From Stropharia rugosoannulata (lineage: Eukaryota > Basidiomycota > Agaricomycetes > Agaricales > Strophariaceae), in NCBI GenBank assembly GCA_028532985.1, contig JANCIK010000007.1, forward strand, positions 3,038,001 to 3,102,000: 64,000 nucleotides of DNA, written 5' to 3'. Numbering within the stretch: position 1 is the stretch's first letter; every line of letters starts with the position of its first letter. Of the stretch, positions 45,309-58,600 are shown piece after piece. A program made the position numbers and the translations under genes. The notes under the pieces were generated by a model, which was given only the letters and a program-made list of their open reading frames with translations, did no database searches and was not told the DNA's origin.

Positions 45309-47415
45309 TCATAAATACAACATAGTACGACTTAGACCTTGAGGCTTCAACATGTTCTCGGGTAGCCTAATTTCGGTGTTTTTGCCTGCAGGGTCTTTTG
45401 AAGATTTCAATGTAAAAATTGGAGGAGACAAAGAATATCCGGCAATAGGAAGTCTAATAAAGAAACGTCCGGTAGTAGACAGAGGATTTGGGGTAGAATA
45501 TAATCCAAAGCGCCCAAACTCCGGCCTGGACTGGAATTCTAGCGGGATTGAAAGGCAGGGATTTTGAATTATTACGTCGCCATCTGTCAGGGAAAAGTTG
45601 AAAACTCCGAAAAGCAGGGCCAAACCATCATTCCCACTCTCCGATTTGAATGTTTTGTCTAATAAGAGATAGTCGCAAACTTCACCGTATAAATTTCCTA
45701 CGGGTTGATATTCACGTTTCGACAGTGGACTGAAGCTGGTTTTGTGGAGGCCTGGGACAAGAAGAAGGTGTACACGCAGCCCTACGTGCGTGAGAAGGAA
45801 CGGTTCAATAGGGAGTACATTGTCCAGTTTGGAATAGACCTTGCCAAAAAAATCAGTGTACTCAAAGACATCTGAGCGATGCTTATAGACATCCACAGTA
45901 CTGGGGATGATATCGCAATTCCCCCGAGAATAGCCACGGTTAAAAATATCCATGATGCACCGGGTTGAGCTGATGACTTCGCGCATCAGACGAGAGAATG
46001 CACGCCGGGAGCCTTCACCATATGCTATCGGAATGCTGACATCAAGAAGACCCATCAGAGAGTAGGCTGTGTCCTCTTCACGTGTCACCTGTCTCCCACA
46101 TGCCATTTGCAACCGTCGGGATATTGGGATCTGATTTTGCCGTCCACGATTAAAGTTGCGAATTTCGGGTCGTTGTATTCCGGCAACAGCTGCTATTGCT
46201 ACCTGGCTGATAGGCAACATAGTCCAGCTGTTGCTGTATACTGCCATTTTTGAAGGTGCTACAAGCTCTTGCAACGTCCATCCCCTGGTAAACCATGAGT
46301 CCCGTGCCATATCGTCCTGGGATCTTGTCTCTGAAAGATAAACGAGGCAGATAGCGGCTTGTTTGTACCATTTATACATGGACCGAATGGCCTCGTCCAG
46401 CTCTGCACTACTCTCCTTATTAATGCAGCAAGTGTCAATCCACCCTAAATAGACGCCATGATCCAGAGCAGATGCTTCGCAGAAATTTCTTATCTTTGCA
46501 TATCCACTAGGATTCCGTTCTCTTGTAAGCCAGTCCCGATAGGAAATCTCACCAGAAGTGTCCTTTGTCCATGTGTGAGAAAGTATTGTGTATCGGGCAT
46601 ATTTCCTGATGAAATCATGTAGGTTTCTAACTGGATCATGGACAGAAACATTCGGCGAAGGCGGCTTATCCAAAAATTGGCCAGTAGTATCATCTTTAAA
46701 TGAATTTGCTAGAGCAGACAGGAAATCAGGGGTACGGTCGTCCATTTCCGCGAATATTTTTTCAGCTATAAATAGGAATGCTTCGCGGTGGCCGACAAGG
46801 TGAATTTGCGATCCAACTGAATCAAACGCCAATAGTCGCGTTGGCATAGAAGATACACTGTCACGGAGGACCTTCAAAACATGGTCTTTCAACACCTGTC
46901 GAACTAGAATGCATCAATCAACTGGAATAGATTACTTTGAGAAACGTACACTCTGCTGGCATAGCACGCGGTCTGTTGATATCCTTAATTACGTTGAGAG
47001 GTACACGAACAAGAGACCATGAATCAGAAGTATCCGTGACATTCGAACTGGAATGTAGAGCTGATTCCGTCGTATGGCATTCTTCAACAGTCTCCGCAAT
47101 AAATTCCTTGAGATAGTAAACAAATTGAAGCTCATGAGTTTGTCCATCAGAGCTGCGGCCTATTTCAATGTCAAATAGCAAGTTGAGTCAATATATTCAA
47201 GGACACTCACTAGCGTGTGCGGCAGGTTGTCTACGCTGATTATCTAAGATTGATTGCGATTCAACTTGATTTCAATAACATACAGTATTCAAGGACGTAC
47301 CTGAAGACATGCACTCATACACAATGGGCTTGACCAAATTTGCTAGCGCTGCAAGTAGTCCTCGAGCCTTTGGACTCTCTAAACTTATTAATGCAGGACT
47401 GTACGCATTTGACAT
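45309..47415 (-). CDS. HET-domain protein, copy 2 (639 aa)
   Basis: Exons 47415-47301, 47159-46950 and 46903-45309 (1920 nt, intron lengths 141 and 46) have the same phase-1 junctions as copies 1 and 3. The N-terminal 108 residues (LESPKARGLLAALANLVKP, then the IGRSSDGQ-adjacent exon) precede a linker. The HET domain runs from YTILSHTW at about residue 213 through GWIDTCCINKESS (about 263) to WFTRGWTLQELVAP (about 312). The REEDTAYSLMG...IPIAYGEG block follows, and then a long C-terminal region rich in beta-type sequence ending RTMLYL. No NACHT or repeat domain is attached. The frame is fully open, so this is the reference copy for the array. Confidence 0.9.
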
Positions 47416-47570
47416 CGTTGGGTAATGTACTCGTCGTAGGAAATTGTGTTGTGCTGTACACAATAAGGTGTCCGGTGAGCAATGCATCGTGCGTCAGTAC
47501 GAAGTACTTACATTGTAAACTTGGTCAGATCGTAGGTGGGGAAGGAAGGAAGAATGGCAGCACTGACCAT

Positions 47571-47780
47571 CACCGCTGGCCCCGACCTGTCTTTGGTGAC
47601 CAAAAAGATGCCTCCAGATATGTCATGTTTTTGGCGGCATCATTTTGGCAGGCAAAAAGGCATCGGCCTTGCTTTTTAAAGATACCCCGAGGAATTTTGC
47701 TGCCATACATGTCAATTTGAAAATATGACAAATTCACCGGCACATTTTTGACCATCAAACATGGGTTGGCGCCAGCAGTG
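47571..47780. mobile_element. 210-bp CACTA-type MITE
   Basis: This block interrupts the line cactgaccat-cggaccaca that is continuous in unit 1 (32279-32297). Its ends are CACCGCTGGCCCCGACC and, read inward from the right, CACTGCTGGCGCCAACC; similarity continues for about 36 bp. The 3-bp duplication cat is at 47568-47570 and 47781-47783. CACTR-type termini with 3-bp duplications are the hallmark of the CACTA/EnSpm superfamily. It has no coding capacity. Confidence 0.85.
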
Positions 47781-47783
47781 CAT

Positions 47784-50700
47784 CGGACCACATTGGTCGG
47801 GAACGTGTCAAACGCGTTTGGTTGTCTGTTTTAGGCTTAGCAATTCCTCAGTTATTTTTATCATGTCCTTTATTAGGTGAAGAGATGATCTGTCAATAGA
47901 TGTACGGTGTATTGGCCTGAGTACTTGGTAACGCTCCGTACTTAGCAAAGGTCATTAGTTGTCTTAGCTTTAGTTTTGTGAACATTCGGCATGCTGGAAA
48001 GGCCATTACTATATGTCTGGTGTCTGGTGTTCTAGACATGAGGCAGTTTAATATAGACCAACTGACATGTCAGATCCGAGACTACACCGAATTTCTTCGC
48101 GCATATCTCTTCCCTTTCATCTTCCCTCTGCTCACTGTCCACTCCCAGCTCATTGGGTAATTTGGGACTTGACAGACTGTCAATGATCTGGTACTAACAA
48201 GGACTAACACTGTCTCTATCGGTATAAATCCGTGCAATATTCCGTAAAGTTTCCACTTAAGATCATCACAATAACCAGGAGCGAATGCCGCCTGGAAGAT
48301 TAATACTGATGGTAGTTTAAATGGGTGCACAAATGAAACACGGTGACTTGCGCAGGTACAAGTTTTTTGATTCGGTTGCAACGCATTTTTCAATCTAATG
48401 TAGACCGGAACGAATATATACAGTGAGGTATTATTCAACGTGTAAAATAGGATGGCGCGGGAGTACGCGGGGAGTACAATTGGAATGAAATTGTTAGAAA
48501 TGTTCTCTTAGATGTAGTAACAAAGATGTACCTTTTTTTCTGGATGAAGTTAGACACTAACTCGTGGTACCGAATGCGAGATGAATGTAATATTTGGTTT
48601 AAATACATAGATTTATGGTGTCGTCGTTGTCGCCTTCGGGACCTGTTCTTAGTGTGCTTGTACCTTGGCAGCGACATGTCCCGTGTTGCCACTCTCCGAC
48701 ATCACTCCCTCCTCGACAACACAGGATCCCTGTAAAGACTCCCCGCCCCGGCGACCACCAGCGCTCCTGCGACATACATACAGTCATCCCGTTAGCTTGC
48801 GCCCCCACCCCGGCCGAAGATTGGGTGTGCGTCCTTGGTGCGCGGCTCTGTGCCACACTCCGCCTGTCGCGTCCTGCGATGTTCCACTAGTTGCTGCCAA
48901 TCCAGCGCGTCGCATCGTGGGTAGATGGGCTGTGGTGGGGCTTTGTAGAGTCGATAACTGGGGAAGGAGGCTTTTATGACTGCGCCGTGCCACACCCGTG
49001 CGCCTCACCCGTGCGCCTCTTCAACAGGGCAGGATTAGCCCATGTGGGTATCGTTTCTGGCGTTGAATCTTAAATTTGTATGTATAAGATAAATTGTCGT
49101 TTGCTCACCGTCTGAAACTTGAGTGAGGGATGGTGAGGGTGCCTCTAGGAGGTGCGTGTGTGTGTGTGAAATAGGAATGCCGAATGTGTGGAGTAAAAGA
49201 CAGAGAAACGATTGCTCGTCTGTCTGTGGGTTGCGTAGCGTCTTGGGCTTGGGCAAAAACGGCGGCGCGCGTATGCCTGCGGGCAATGTGAGCAGGTCGA
49301 GGCGGGCATGCCGGGTCCGTGCCGGATTCGCACGGTGACTTGTGAAGCAGAGAAGGTCTGCAGAAACAAGTCCAAGCCCCGAGTGGTCCTGAGCGGGTGG
49401 ATCAAAGCACAAGCGGCGAAGACGTACCGAAAACAAGCTGCTGAGGTAGTCACTGGAAAGAGGGCGGGTGAGTCGAAGAATTTTTTTGGAGAAGCAGCGC
49501 AATGAAAAGCGAGGGTAGAGGCAGGAGGCGAGATGGAAGAGGGGCTTGCCTACTGATGCTGACTTGCCCGCACCTCCTTTATCTTATCCGAAGATGTCGA
49601 TGAGAGCGCAGCTCTCATTATGGCATGTATGACTACTTAAGTACTTACCACTCAGCGCTGCATGCCGCACTGCAGGTCATGCACTTTATGCTACCCCCCA
49701 TCTATACCTCCTGCTCCCGCTCCCCCGCGAAGTCGATGCGCATTCACATCCCATCCTTGCGTGTTGCTATATACCACCGTACTTTTTTTTTCTTCATGCA
49801 ACCCGTGCCGCAAGGGATAGATTTGCGCAGTTTTTACAAGCGGGCAGGCCAAATGCGCGTGTTGAGGCAAGGGGGGACGTTGCGGGGTGGGCGGCTAGTG
49901 ACCCTCAGTAGGTTGGACACGGTTCGGAGAACAGAACTTCGTCCTCTGGAGAGTCATCGTTGGGAAGGAAGGCTGACGTGCGCGATATGGGAACAGTCAG
50001 GATATAACAAGCAGATGAGGCGGCGGGCATACAGAGGCAGCTCAGCCCGGTCCCGCTCGCTCGCACTCCATGCATTGGCGTTGTGCTCACCGACACTGTC
50101 GTACGGGTGCTGGTGAACTTCCGAGCGCCTATTTGCGTCCTACGGAACCCTCTGCTGAGTTGTAATATGGCCAGGTCCTTTTCACCATCTTGGACATCCA
50201 GCGGCTCCCTGCACAGTCCTGTCCTGCGTATGTCTGCTGAAGATCATTCATAATTTTTATCAGTTATCGACTTTGACTCTAAATGACCGTGGGGATGGTA
50301 TGTGGAGAGTACGGTGCTCCATGCCATCCAGTTCTGCGCACACGCTGAGGGTTCCGCATATGTGAATGCACGCTTATGTGTACAACATCGTGTTCCCGAT
50401 ATTCGCCGGCCGGTCCCGCATGCAAGCTGTGTCCTGCCGTGTCCTCAGGTCCCTATTCTGCGCCGGGTCAATCTTCCCAGTACCTTGGAATGTGTACTGT
50501 CCCTGTCCCTGTCAGCAAAGTCCCTGCCAGTTAGCCATCCATATGAAGATATGCACCTACCCTTCCGCAGTACGCATGCATCCCCACCAAGTCCCCACTA
50601 TGGTGACTTGCACCCATGGCTTCAATTCATTCATCCTCTGCCTGCTCAGTCCGGTACCTCTCCACTGCTAGTCTCCTGCCTTCAGCTCTTGACCGGTCAC

Positions 50701-52560
50701 GTTTACATCAGCCGCCGACGCTCCCGCTTGTCTCACTGCTCAGCCATTGTCCCGCCTCGCCTCATCTAGAACTTTGGCGCTCCAAAGCTGCGCATTCGTC
50801 CTGCAGGTGCATATTTGCCCCAAGGCAGCATCGAGCCAGGCATCTGACAAAACGCGCAGACCCACGGGCATACCCTCTCCGTCCCCTTCGTCCCCTCGCA
50901 ACTGGCCACCCGCCGGTCTACGTCTCGTCCCCCGCTCCCCGGCATGTTCCCCGATATAAATGTATGCACTCACGTTCCGACTATGTTTCGTGAGCACCGC
51001 CTCACGCGGTCCTCTGACGCCGTGTTCTGCGTTACCCTCAGTCCCCCTGCGCGAACTAAATAACTGCAGAATTATTCCAGACCCCCATCACTGAGAATAA
51101 TAGATGTAAGCAAGCGCAAGCGTTTAAAGCAGAGTGCGTGTGAGCAGAAGGATATTTTCATACATGATGGATACTTTTGTGGCAGTCAGAAACACTCACG
51201 ACGGTACCTGAATTGTCAGAATAACCACGAGGAAAGGATATAATTGACTATATTGTAGCGCACAAGGCCGTGTGATTGTAAACTTCAAATATGCATTTAT
51301 TTGTGTACTACCGAGGTCGCGGTCAGGAAGGACTTTGACGGACCCCGCACCCGCGAGCCTCAAAACAAGACAGACGATTATCATTAGGCTCAGTGATAGC
51401 AACGTAGTTTCTCTGTAGAAAAATACAATTACAAGGTATGTACATATGCGTGGGTACTAGCATTTATTGAAGAGCGCATGTGTGAGAGGCGGTGTGGGTA
51501 GGTGGCGCAGCAGTGGGAACATTGTGTGGATGCGGGACAGGGAGCGGCGGGGCGTGTGGCATGAGAACGGCCGGACATGGGACATGTGACTCGGGGCTAC
51601 GACGGTGGACATCGGGCACGGGGTGTCTGTGCAGGAGAACCTTATACGAGGGGAGTATGCCAAAGCGGGGTATGCACGGGCCGCATGGCCCGGGACCGGA
51701 CCACAGTGCGAGGACATGCAGGGACCGGGGTCCGTGCGCAAATTCACGGGCCGTGAGGGGAGCAGAGCAGATGAGGAAGCACTTTCACACGCTTTCACCA
51801 CCTTTGTCACTCGTCAACGCCTCCTGGCCTTCTCCTTTACCCATGCGCCCAGGGCCTCGCGTCACGCGTGTTATCAAGATTCAAGGCACTATCGAAAACG
51901 TGAAGAATCAGTGAATCGGAGGCGGGCTTGGTATGCTAACACGCAGTGGAGGGAGGGCCCACGTTGATTGACGGCTTTGGCCGTTTGTCGTAGGCTCATG
52001 TCCAGCTCTACTGCATTTATTGACATTGACAGTTAATATTACAATCACAACAATTTCTAGTTCATGATTCAAACGAAATACAGGTACAAATTTCTTTCGG
52101 ATACGGGGAGGTGACATGCAGTAGTGAGCGTTTCAATTTGAGTACTAATTTATCTCCTCAACAGGCTAGACTATTCGGCTATACTACAATGAAATATAAA
52201 TAATACATTGTTATTCAATTTCCGGTCGATTTTTCATCCAATGCATTAAATAAACTAACCCTTACGCATCTTCGACGAACAGAACACCATGTCTAGTTTC
52301 AATGACTCTGCTTCTCCCTTAACGCCTACATTGGCGCCCATATCAATTTCAACCAGTATATAGAGGTCTGTCTCATTCCTCACCCACCTGCCTTTGACAA
52401 CCAGCTGCCAGGTCCGCCACTTAGCACACTTCTGGGCATTGCTGCGTCAGGCGCTTGCCCTGGCTCTCGCCAGCAACTTGCCTTCCACTGTCACTCCATC
52501 TTCTTGCAGGGCCCTGGCACTCAGGCGCGTATTGCATGGGCACCATGGATGGTGCTTCTA
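47784..52560. other. Unit 2 flank: GC-rich filler and conserved tract
   Basis: No complete gene is visible. 48300-48560 matches 56450-56700 very closely (gggtgcacaaatgaaacacggtgacttgcgcaggtac...). 48610-49500 matches 56760-57480. 49670-51130 matches 57660-58860 with indels. 51941-52409 is identical to 60342-60810. A short ATG frame at 52290 (MSSFNDSASPLTPTLAPISIS) is present in both copies, with a stop soon after. Confidence 0.5.
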
Positions 52561-53567
52561 GCACCTAGGGAATAGTATGTGTACCCTCTTTCGCTTTCGT
52601 GCTATATTGTTCTTCTCTTTTTTTGTCTTTTCTAGCTCTACTGTTTGATGTATCTATATAGGTTAATTCATATGCTCGCGATGACCTTGATTTCTGTCCT
52701 GTGCCCTGTCGTCTCTTCTCATCTACTGAGTCCATGATCCGCCAGAGCTCACTATTATCCTCGGCCTCGACCTCTCGCTCCTACGTCTCGCCTCCGCGAT
52801 TGGGCAGTAAGGTTCTTATTCTGACTATGGTGCCCCTATCTCCACCTTCTATATATGTTCTTACATACCAATCACTGACAGCATGCACTTGTCATATAGG
52901 CCTGCTTGCTGCCCGATTCTTCATGCAAAACGGACATGAATGCTCCTTTGAGCCACATATTCAGTCTTTGTATGACTCCAAGATATTCAATGTATAAATT
53001 TGAGCAATACTGATCCCATGGGAGGGACTTATGGGACAGATAAGGTGTCTACTCGCTATCTGTGATGCGCGCTCCGTGCCAACTGTGCATACGATGCGTG
53101 TTCCATTCGTTCTGTGCTTAACTTGTGCTATACTTACATATGACTGCTCATACAAACTTATCCAGATGCACAATACACCATTGTCGAGGTAGTAGCCAAC
53201 CAGTAAGTTGTAACTTGCCAGTAACCAATGTGACCTGAAGCATACACGCCTGCCTCATGTATAGTAGGTCTTGTACTGCTTGCACAAACTATGTTTTGCT
53301 TGCATCTTTCCTTACATATCGAAACATCTATATGGCATCATGTACCCCTTTACCTCTGTAATCAAGGTATCCGAGGTCCGTCGCGAACGCCGAGACCAAA
53401 ATAATATGCGGCAAAGTGCCGCCGGGCTTTGTTTATTGCGGCATCCGAAGCTTGACAGTCTCGGTTTCCATAGTTTTTAAGCTGCGCACTAGAACACCTG
53501 ATTGGATTGTACAAACTACAAAATATATTCAGATGCCCTCGATTAAAAGGTAATACAAACATCTGTT

Positions 53568-55657
53568 TTATAAATATAACATAGTACGACGTAGACCGTA
53601 AGACATCAGCTCGTTCTCGGGTACCTTAATTTCGGAGTTTTTTCCTTCAGGATCCTTGGAAGATTTCAGTGTAAAAACTGGAGGAGGCGAAGTATATCCG
53701 CCAATAGGTGCAACACAGAAACGTTCGGTAGAAGTCAGAGGATTTGGGGAAGAATATGATTCATATGACGAAGAGTCTGGTCTGGATGTGACTTCCAGCG
53801 GGATTGAAAGGCAGGGATTTTGGATTATTACTTCGCCATTTGTCATGGAGAAGTTGCAAACGCCGAAAAACAGCGCGTAACCATCGTTCCTATCCTCCGT
53901 TTTGAATGCTTTGTGTAATAAGACACAGTTACGAAATTCGCCGTATAAATCTCCTATGGGGTGATATTCACGTTTCAATTCTGAACTGAAGCCGGATTTG
54001 TAGAAGCCTGGGACGAGAAGAAGGTGTACACGCAGCCCTACGTGCGTGAGAAGGAATGGTTCAATAGGGAGTACATCGTCCAGTTTGGAATGGACATCGC
54101 CAACAGAACTAATGTAATCAAAGGCATGTGAGCGATATTTATAGGCATCCACGGTACTGGGGATGATATTCCGATTCTGTTGAGAATAGCCACGGTTAAA
54201 AATATCCATGATCCCCCGGATTGAGCTGATGACTTCGCGCATCAGGCGAGAGAAGGCGCGGCGAGAGCCTTCACCATATGCTATCGGAATGCTGGCATCA
54301 AGAATACCCATTAGAGAGTAGGCTGTGTCCTCTTCGCGTGTCACCTGCCTCCCACACGCCATTTGCAACCGCCGGGATATTGGGATCTCATTTTGTCGTC
54401 CATGATTAAACTTGCGAATTTCGTGTCCTTTGATTCCGGCAGCAGCTGCTACTGCTACCTGGTCAACAGGCAACATAATCCAGTTGCTGTTGTATACTGC
54501 CATTTCGGAGGGTGCCACAAGCTCTTGCAACGTCCATCCCCTGGTAAACCATGAATCCTGTGCCATGCCGCCCTCGGAGTTTGTCTCTGAAAGATAAACG
54601 AGGCAGATTGAGGCTTGTTTGTACCATTTATACATGGACCGAATGGCCTCGTCCAGCTCTGCACTACTCTCCTTATTGATGCAGCAAGTGTCAATCCACC
54701 CTAGATAGATGCCATGATCCCGAGTAGATGCTTCGCAGAATTTTCTTATCTTTGCATATCCACTATGATTCTGTTCTCTTGTAGGCCAGTCCTGATAGGA
54801 AATCTCGCCAGAAGTGTCCTTTGTCCATTTGTGAGAGAGTATTGTGTATCGGACATATTTCGTCATGAAAACATGTAGGTTTCTCACTGGATCATGGAAG
54901 GGTTGCTCATACAAAAATAGGCCATTTGGATCAACCTCGAAAAGCTTTGCTAGACCAGACATGAAATGAAGGGTACGGTAGTCCATGTCCGCGAATATTT
55001 CTTCAGCTATAAATAGGAATACTTCGCGGTGCCCAACAAGGCGAATTTGCGATCCAACTGCATCAAACGCCAATAGTCGCGTTGGCATAGAAGATACACT
55101 GTCACGGAGGATCTCTAAAACACGGTCTTTGAATACTTGTCGAACTGGAATGTATCAGTAACCTGGAATAATCTACTTTGAGAAACGTACACTCTGCTGG
55201 CATAGCACGCGGTCTGTCGATATCCTCAATTACATTGAGACGTACACGAACAGGAGATATTGAAGATGATGTATCTGTGAGATCCGGACTGGATAATGGA
55301 GCCGATTTCGTCGTACGGCACTCTTCAACAGTCTCCGCAATAAAGTCCTTGAGACAGTTAACAAATTGAAGCTCAGGACGTTGTCCGTCTGAGCTGCGGC
55401 CTATCTCAATGTCAAATACCAAGTTGAGACAATATATTCATGGACCCTTACCATCGTGTGCGGCAGGCTGGCTGCGCTGATTATCTAAGATCGATTGTGA
55501 TTCAACTTGATCCCAATAACATTAAAGTGTTCGAGGACATACCCGAAGACATGCACTCATACACCATGGGCTTGACCAAATTTGCTAGCGCTGCAAGTAG
55601 TCCTCGAGCCTTTGGACTCTCTAAACCTATTGATGCAGGGGTGTACGCATTCGACAT
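53568..55657 (-). CDS. HET-domain protein, copy 3 (633 aa)
   Basis: Exons 55657-55543, 55400-55191 and 55144-53568 total 1902 nt. An ATG one codon earlier (55660) is equally possible. The HET domain signatures are the same as in copy 2 (YTILSHKW, GWIDTCCINKESS, WFTRGWTLQELVAP, REEDTAYSLMG). The C terminus (VFTLKSSKDPEGKN...RTMLYL) is complete. The main differences from copy 2 are in the linker before the HET domain (EVDPNGLFLYEQ versus DDTTGQFLDKP) and the variable C-terminal half, while the catalytic-looking core is nearly unchanged. It is probably functional as a gene. Confidence 0.9.
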
Positions 55658-55660
55658 CAT

Positions 55661-58600
55661 TGGGTAATGTGCTTGTCGTTGAAATATGTGTTGTGCTGTG
55701 CAAGATGAGGTATCTGGTCAGCCGAGCGTAGTGTAGCGGTACAAAGTGCTTACCTCGTAGACTCGGTCAGGTTGTAGTTGGGGAAGGAAGGAAGAATGGC
55801 AGGATAGGGCCCCGTCGAACCATATTGGTCGAGGACGTGTCAAACGGCCACTGGCTGTCTATTTTACATAATTCTGGCTATCCTTTATAGTTGTTTTCAT
55901 CAGGTCTATTATAATATAGGCCACAAGATGTAAGCAGATGCACACTGAATAGGTTATACTCTCAGCCTGAGTGCTTGGTAACGCCCCGTACTCAGAAAAG
56001 ATCAGTAGTTCTCTTAGCTTTATTTTTGTGAACATTCGGTATGCTGCAAAGACCAGTAGATGTCTGGTGACTCGTGTTCTAGCCATGAGGCAGTTTTAAT
56101 ATAGACCAACTGATATGTCAGGTCCGAGACTACACCGCTGCAGCCTTCACGATATCTTCGCGCAAATGTCTCCCCTTTCATCTTTCCTCTGCTTACTTTC
56201 TCCTCCCAGCTCATTGCATAATTTAAGACTTGACTAACCGTCAAAGATCTGGTACTAACAAAACAATTGGCCGGTACTTCGGTGCCACATTAGCTCCTCC
56301 ATGCGACTCCGGTTCATTCAACATCACAGAGACAGGAAAGAGTCTCCTAAGTGATGCGATATGTGCGCAAAGTTGGACATGAAAGGATCTATTGTCCGTG
56401 ATGCAGTATATTCTGCTCACGGGCACGAAAAGCAGTTATGAATAAAATACTGATGGCATTCCATATGGGTGCACAAATGAAACACGGTGACTTGCGCAGG
56501 TACAAGTTTTTTGATTCGGTTGCAACGCATTTTTCAATCTAATGTAGGCCGGAACTAATCTATACAGTGAGTAATTACTCAACGTGTATAATAGGATGGC
56601 ACGGGAGTACGCGGGGGGTACAATTGGAATGAAATTGTTAGACGTGTTCTCTTAGATGTATTAACAAAGATGTACCTTTTTGTTTTGATGAAGTTAAACC
56701 CTAACTTGTGGTACCGAATTCGAGGTGGATGCAATACTTGGTTTGATTAGATAGATTCATTGTGTCGCCGTCGTTGCCTTCGGGACTTGTACTTAATGTG
56801 CTTGTGCCTCGGCAGCGACATTTCCCATGTTACCTCTCTCCGACGCCACGCTTCCTCCTCGACAATGCAGGGATTCCTGTAAACCCTCCCCGGCCCGGCG
56901 TCCGCCCGCGCTCCTGCGACATACATACAGTCATCCCGTTAGCTTGCGCCCCCACCCCTGCCGAGCATTGGACGTGCGTCCTTGGTGCACGGCTCTGTGC
57001 CCCGCTTCGCCCGTCGCGTCCTGCAATGTTCCATTCAGCGCGTCGTATCGTGGGTAGATGGGCTGTGGTGGGGCTTTGGAGAGACGATGACTGGGGAAGG
57101 AGGTGATAGGGAAAAGCCAAAGATGGGCGGATGACTGCGCCATGCCTCTCCCATGCGCGTCTTCGACAGCGCAGAATCGGCCGCCGAGTGCGTGGAGTAA
57201 AAAACTGAGAAACGACTGTTCGACTGTCTGTGGGTTGCGTAGCGTCTCGGGCCTGGGCGAAAACGGCGGTGCGCGCGCGTATGCCTGCGGGCAATGTGAG
57301 CAGGTCTATCGCACGATGACTTGTGAAGCAGAGAATGTTTGCAGAAATATGTCCAAGCCCCGAGTGGTCCTGAGCGGCTGGATCAAAGCACAAGCGGCAA
57401 AGACGTACCGAAAACAAGCTGCTGAGGCAGACACTGGAAAGAGGCCGAGTGGGTCAAAGAAACTTCTTGGAGAGGCAGCGCAATGAAAAGCGAGGGTGGA
57501 GGCAGGAGGCGAGATGGAAGAGGGGCTTGGCTTGACGAGCTGACCAGTCTTACTCCTGACGCTTGATATGGTGTAGAGTAATCAGACAAGCTGATTCTGA
57601 CTTGCACGCATCTTTATATTATCTGTGCTCTCATCTTTGTAATATGAGTACTTACCACGCAGCGCTGCATGCCGCGGCGTCAGGTCATGCACTCCGTGCT
57701 ACCTCCCGTCTATCCCTCCCGTTCCCGCTCCCCTGCGAAGTTGATGCGCGCCCATGTCCCGAGGCATAGTCATGCGTCCCGCCAAGAGCTAGATGTGCGC
57801 AGTTTATAGACGGCCCTGTTGCGGCAATGCGCATGGTCATTGGTGAGGCAAGGCGGGGCGTTGTGGGGTGGGCTATTGGTGACCCTCAGTGGATTGGACA
57901 TGGTTCGGAGAGCGGAGCGTCTGGAGGGTCGTCGTTGGGAGGCAAGGCGGATGTGTACGATATGGAAACAGTCAGGATATAACAAGCAGATGAGGCGGCG
58001 GGCATACAGAGGCAGCTCAGCTTGGTCCCGCTCGCTCGCACTCCATGCATTGGTGTCATGCTCACTGACACTGTCGTACGGGTTCTGCTAGACTTCTGAG
58101 CGCCGATTTGCGTCCTACGGAACCCTCTGCTGAGTTGTAATATGGCCAGGCCCTCTTCACCGTCTTGGACATCCAGCGGCCACCTGCACAGTCCTGTCCT
58201 GTCCTAACAAGTCCTGTCCTACACGTGTCTCCTGAAATGATCATTCATAATCTCTTTCAATTATCGTCATTGACTCTAAATGGCTGCGGAGATGGTATGT
58301 AGTCCAAACTTGTCCAATCAGGATATATGCTTACCCCATCCCAAGCAGCTCCGAGCTTGTTGCCGCCTGCCCTGTCCTACAGGTACATGAGTTGAGCCAA
58401 GCATGCAGTGAAGGACATCGGGGTGGAACAGGCCTCCTGTGGAGAGTATGGTGTACCTCCATGCCATCCAGTTTTGCGCACCCGCGTAGGGTTCCGCATA
58501 TGTAAATGCACGCTTATGTGTACGTTCCCGATATTCCCCGGCCGGTCCCGCATGCAAGCCGTGTCTTGCAGTGTCCTCAGGTTAGCCAACCGTCCGACAG

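Larger units (their letters stand above)
44290..52560. repeat. Segmental unit 2 of the HET array
   Basis: The unit begins with the same ggattctcccccttctctttcgctgacgtg text as unit 1. It contains HET copy 2, a CACTA-type MITE (47571-47780) and a long GC-rich flank (48600-51950), and ends at gcatgggcaccatggatgg. From 51.17 kb on it is close to unit 3 (59.56 kb on). Short frames in the flank, such as CRNKSKPRVVLSGWIKAQAAKTYRKQAAE at 49360-49450, recur at 57340-57430 and 61530-61620 but are not complete genes. Confidence 0.7.

Noticed and set aside
48600..51950. Many open frames of 60-155 codons on both strands in GC-rich unit flanks
   Set aside because: Frames conflict between strands, are broken at different points in parallel units, and show no domain or consistent splice structure.
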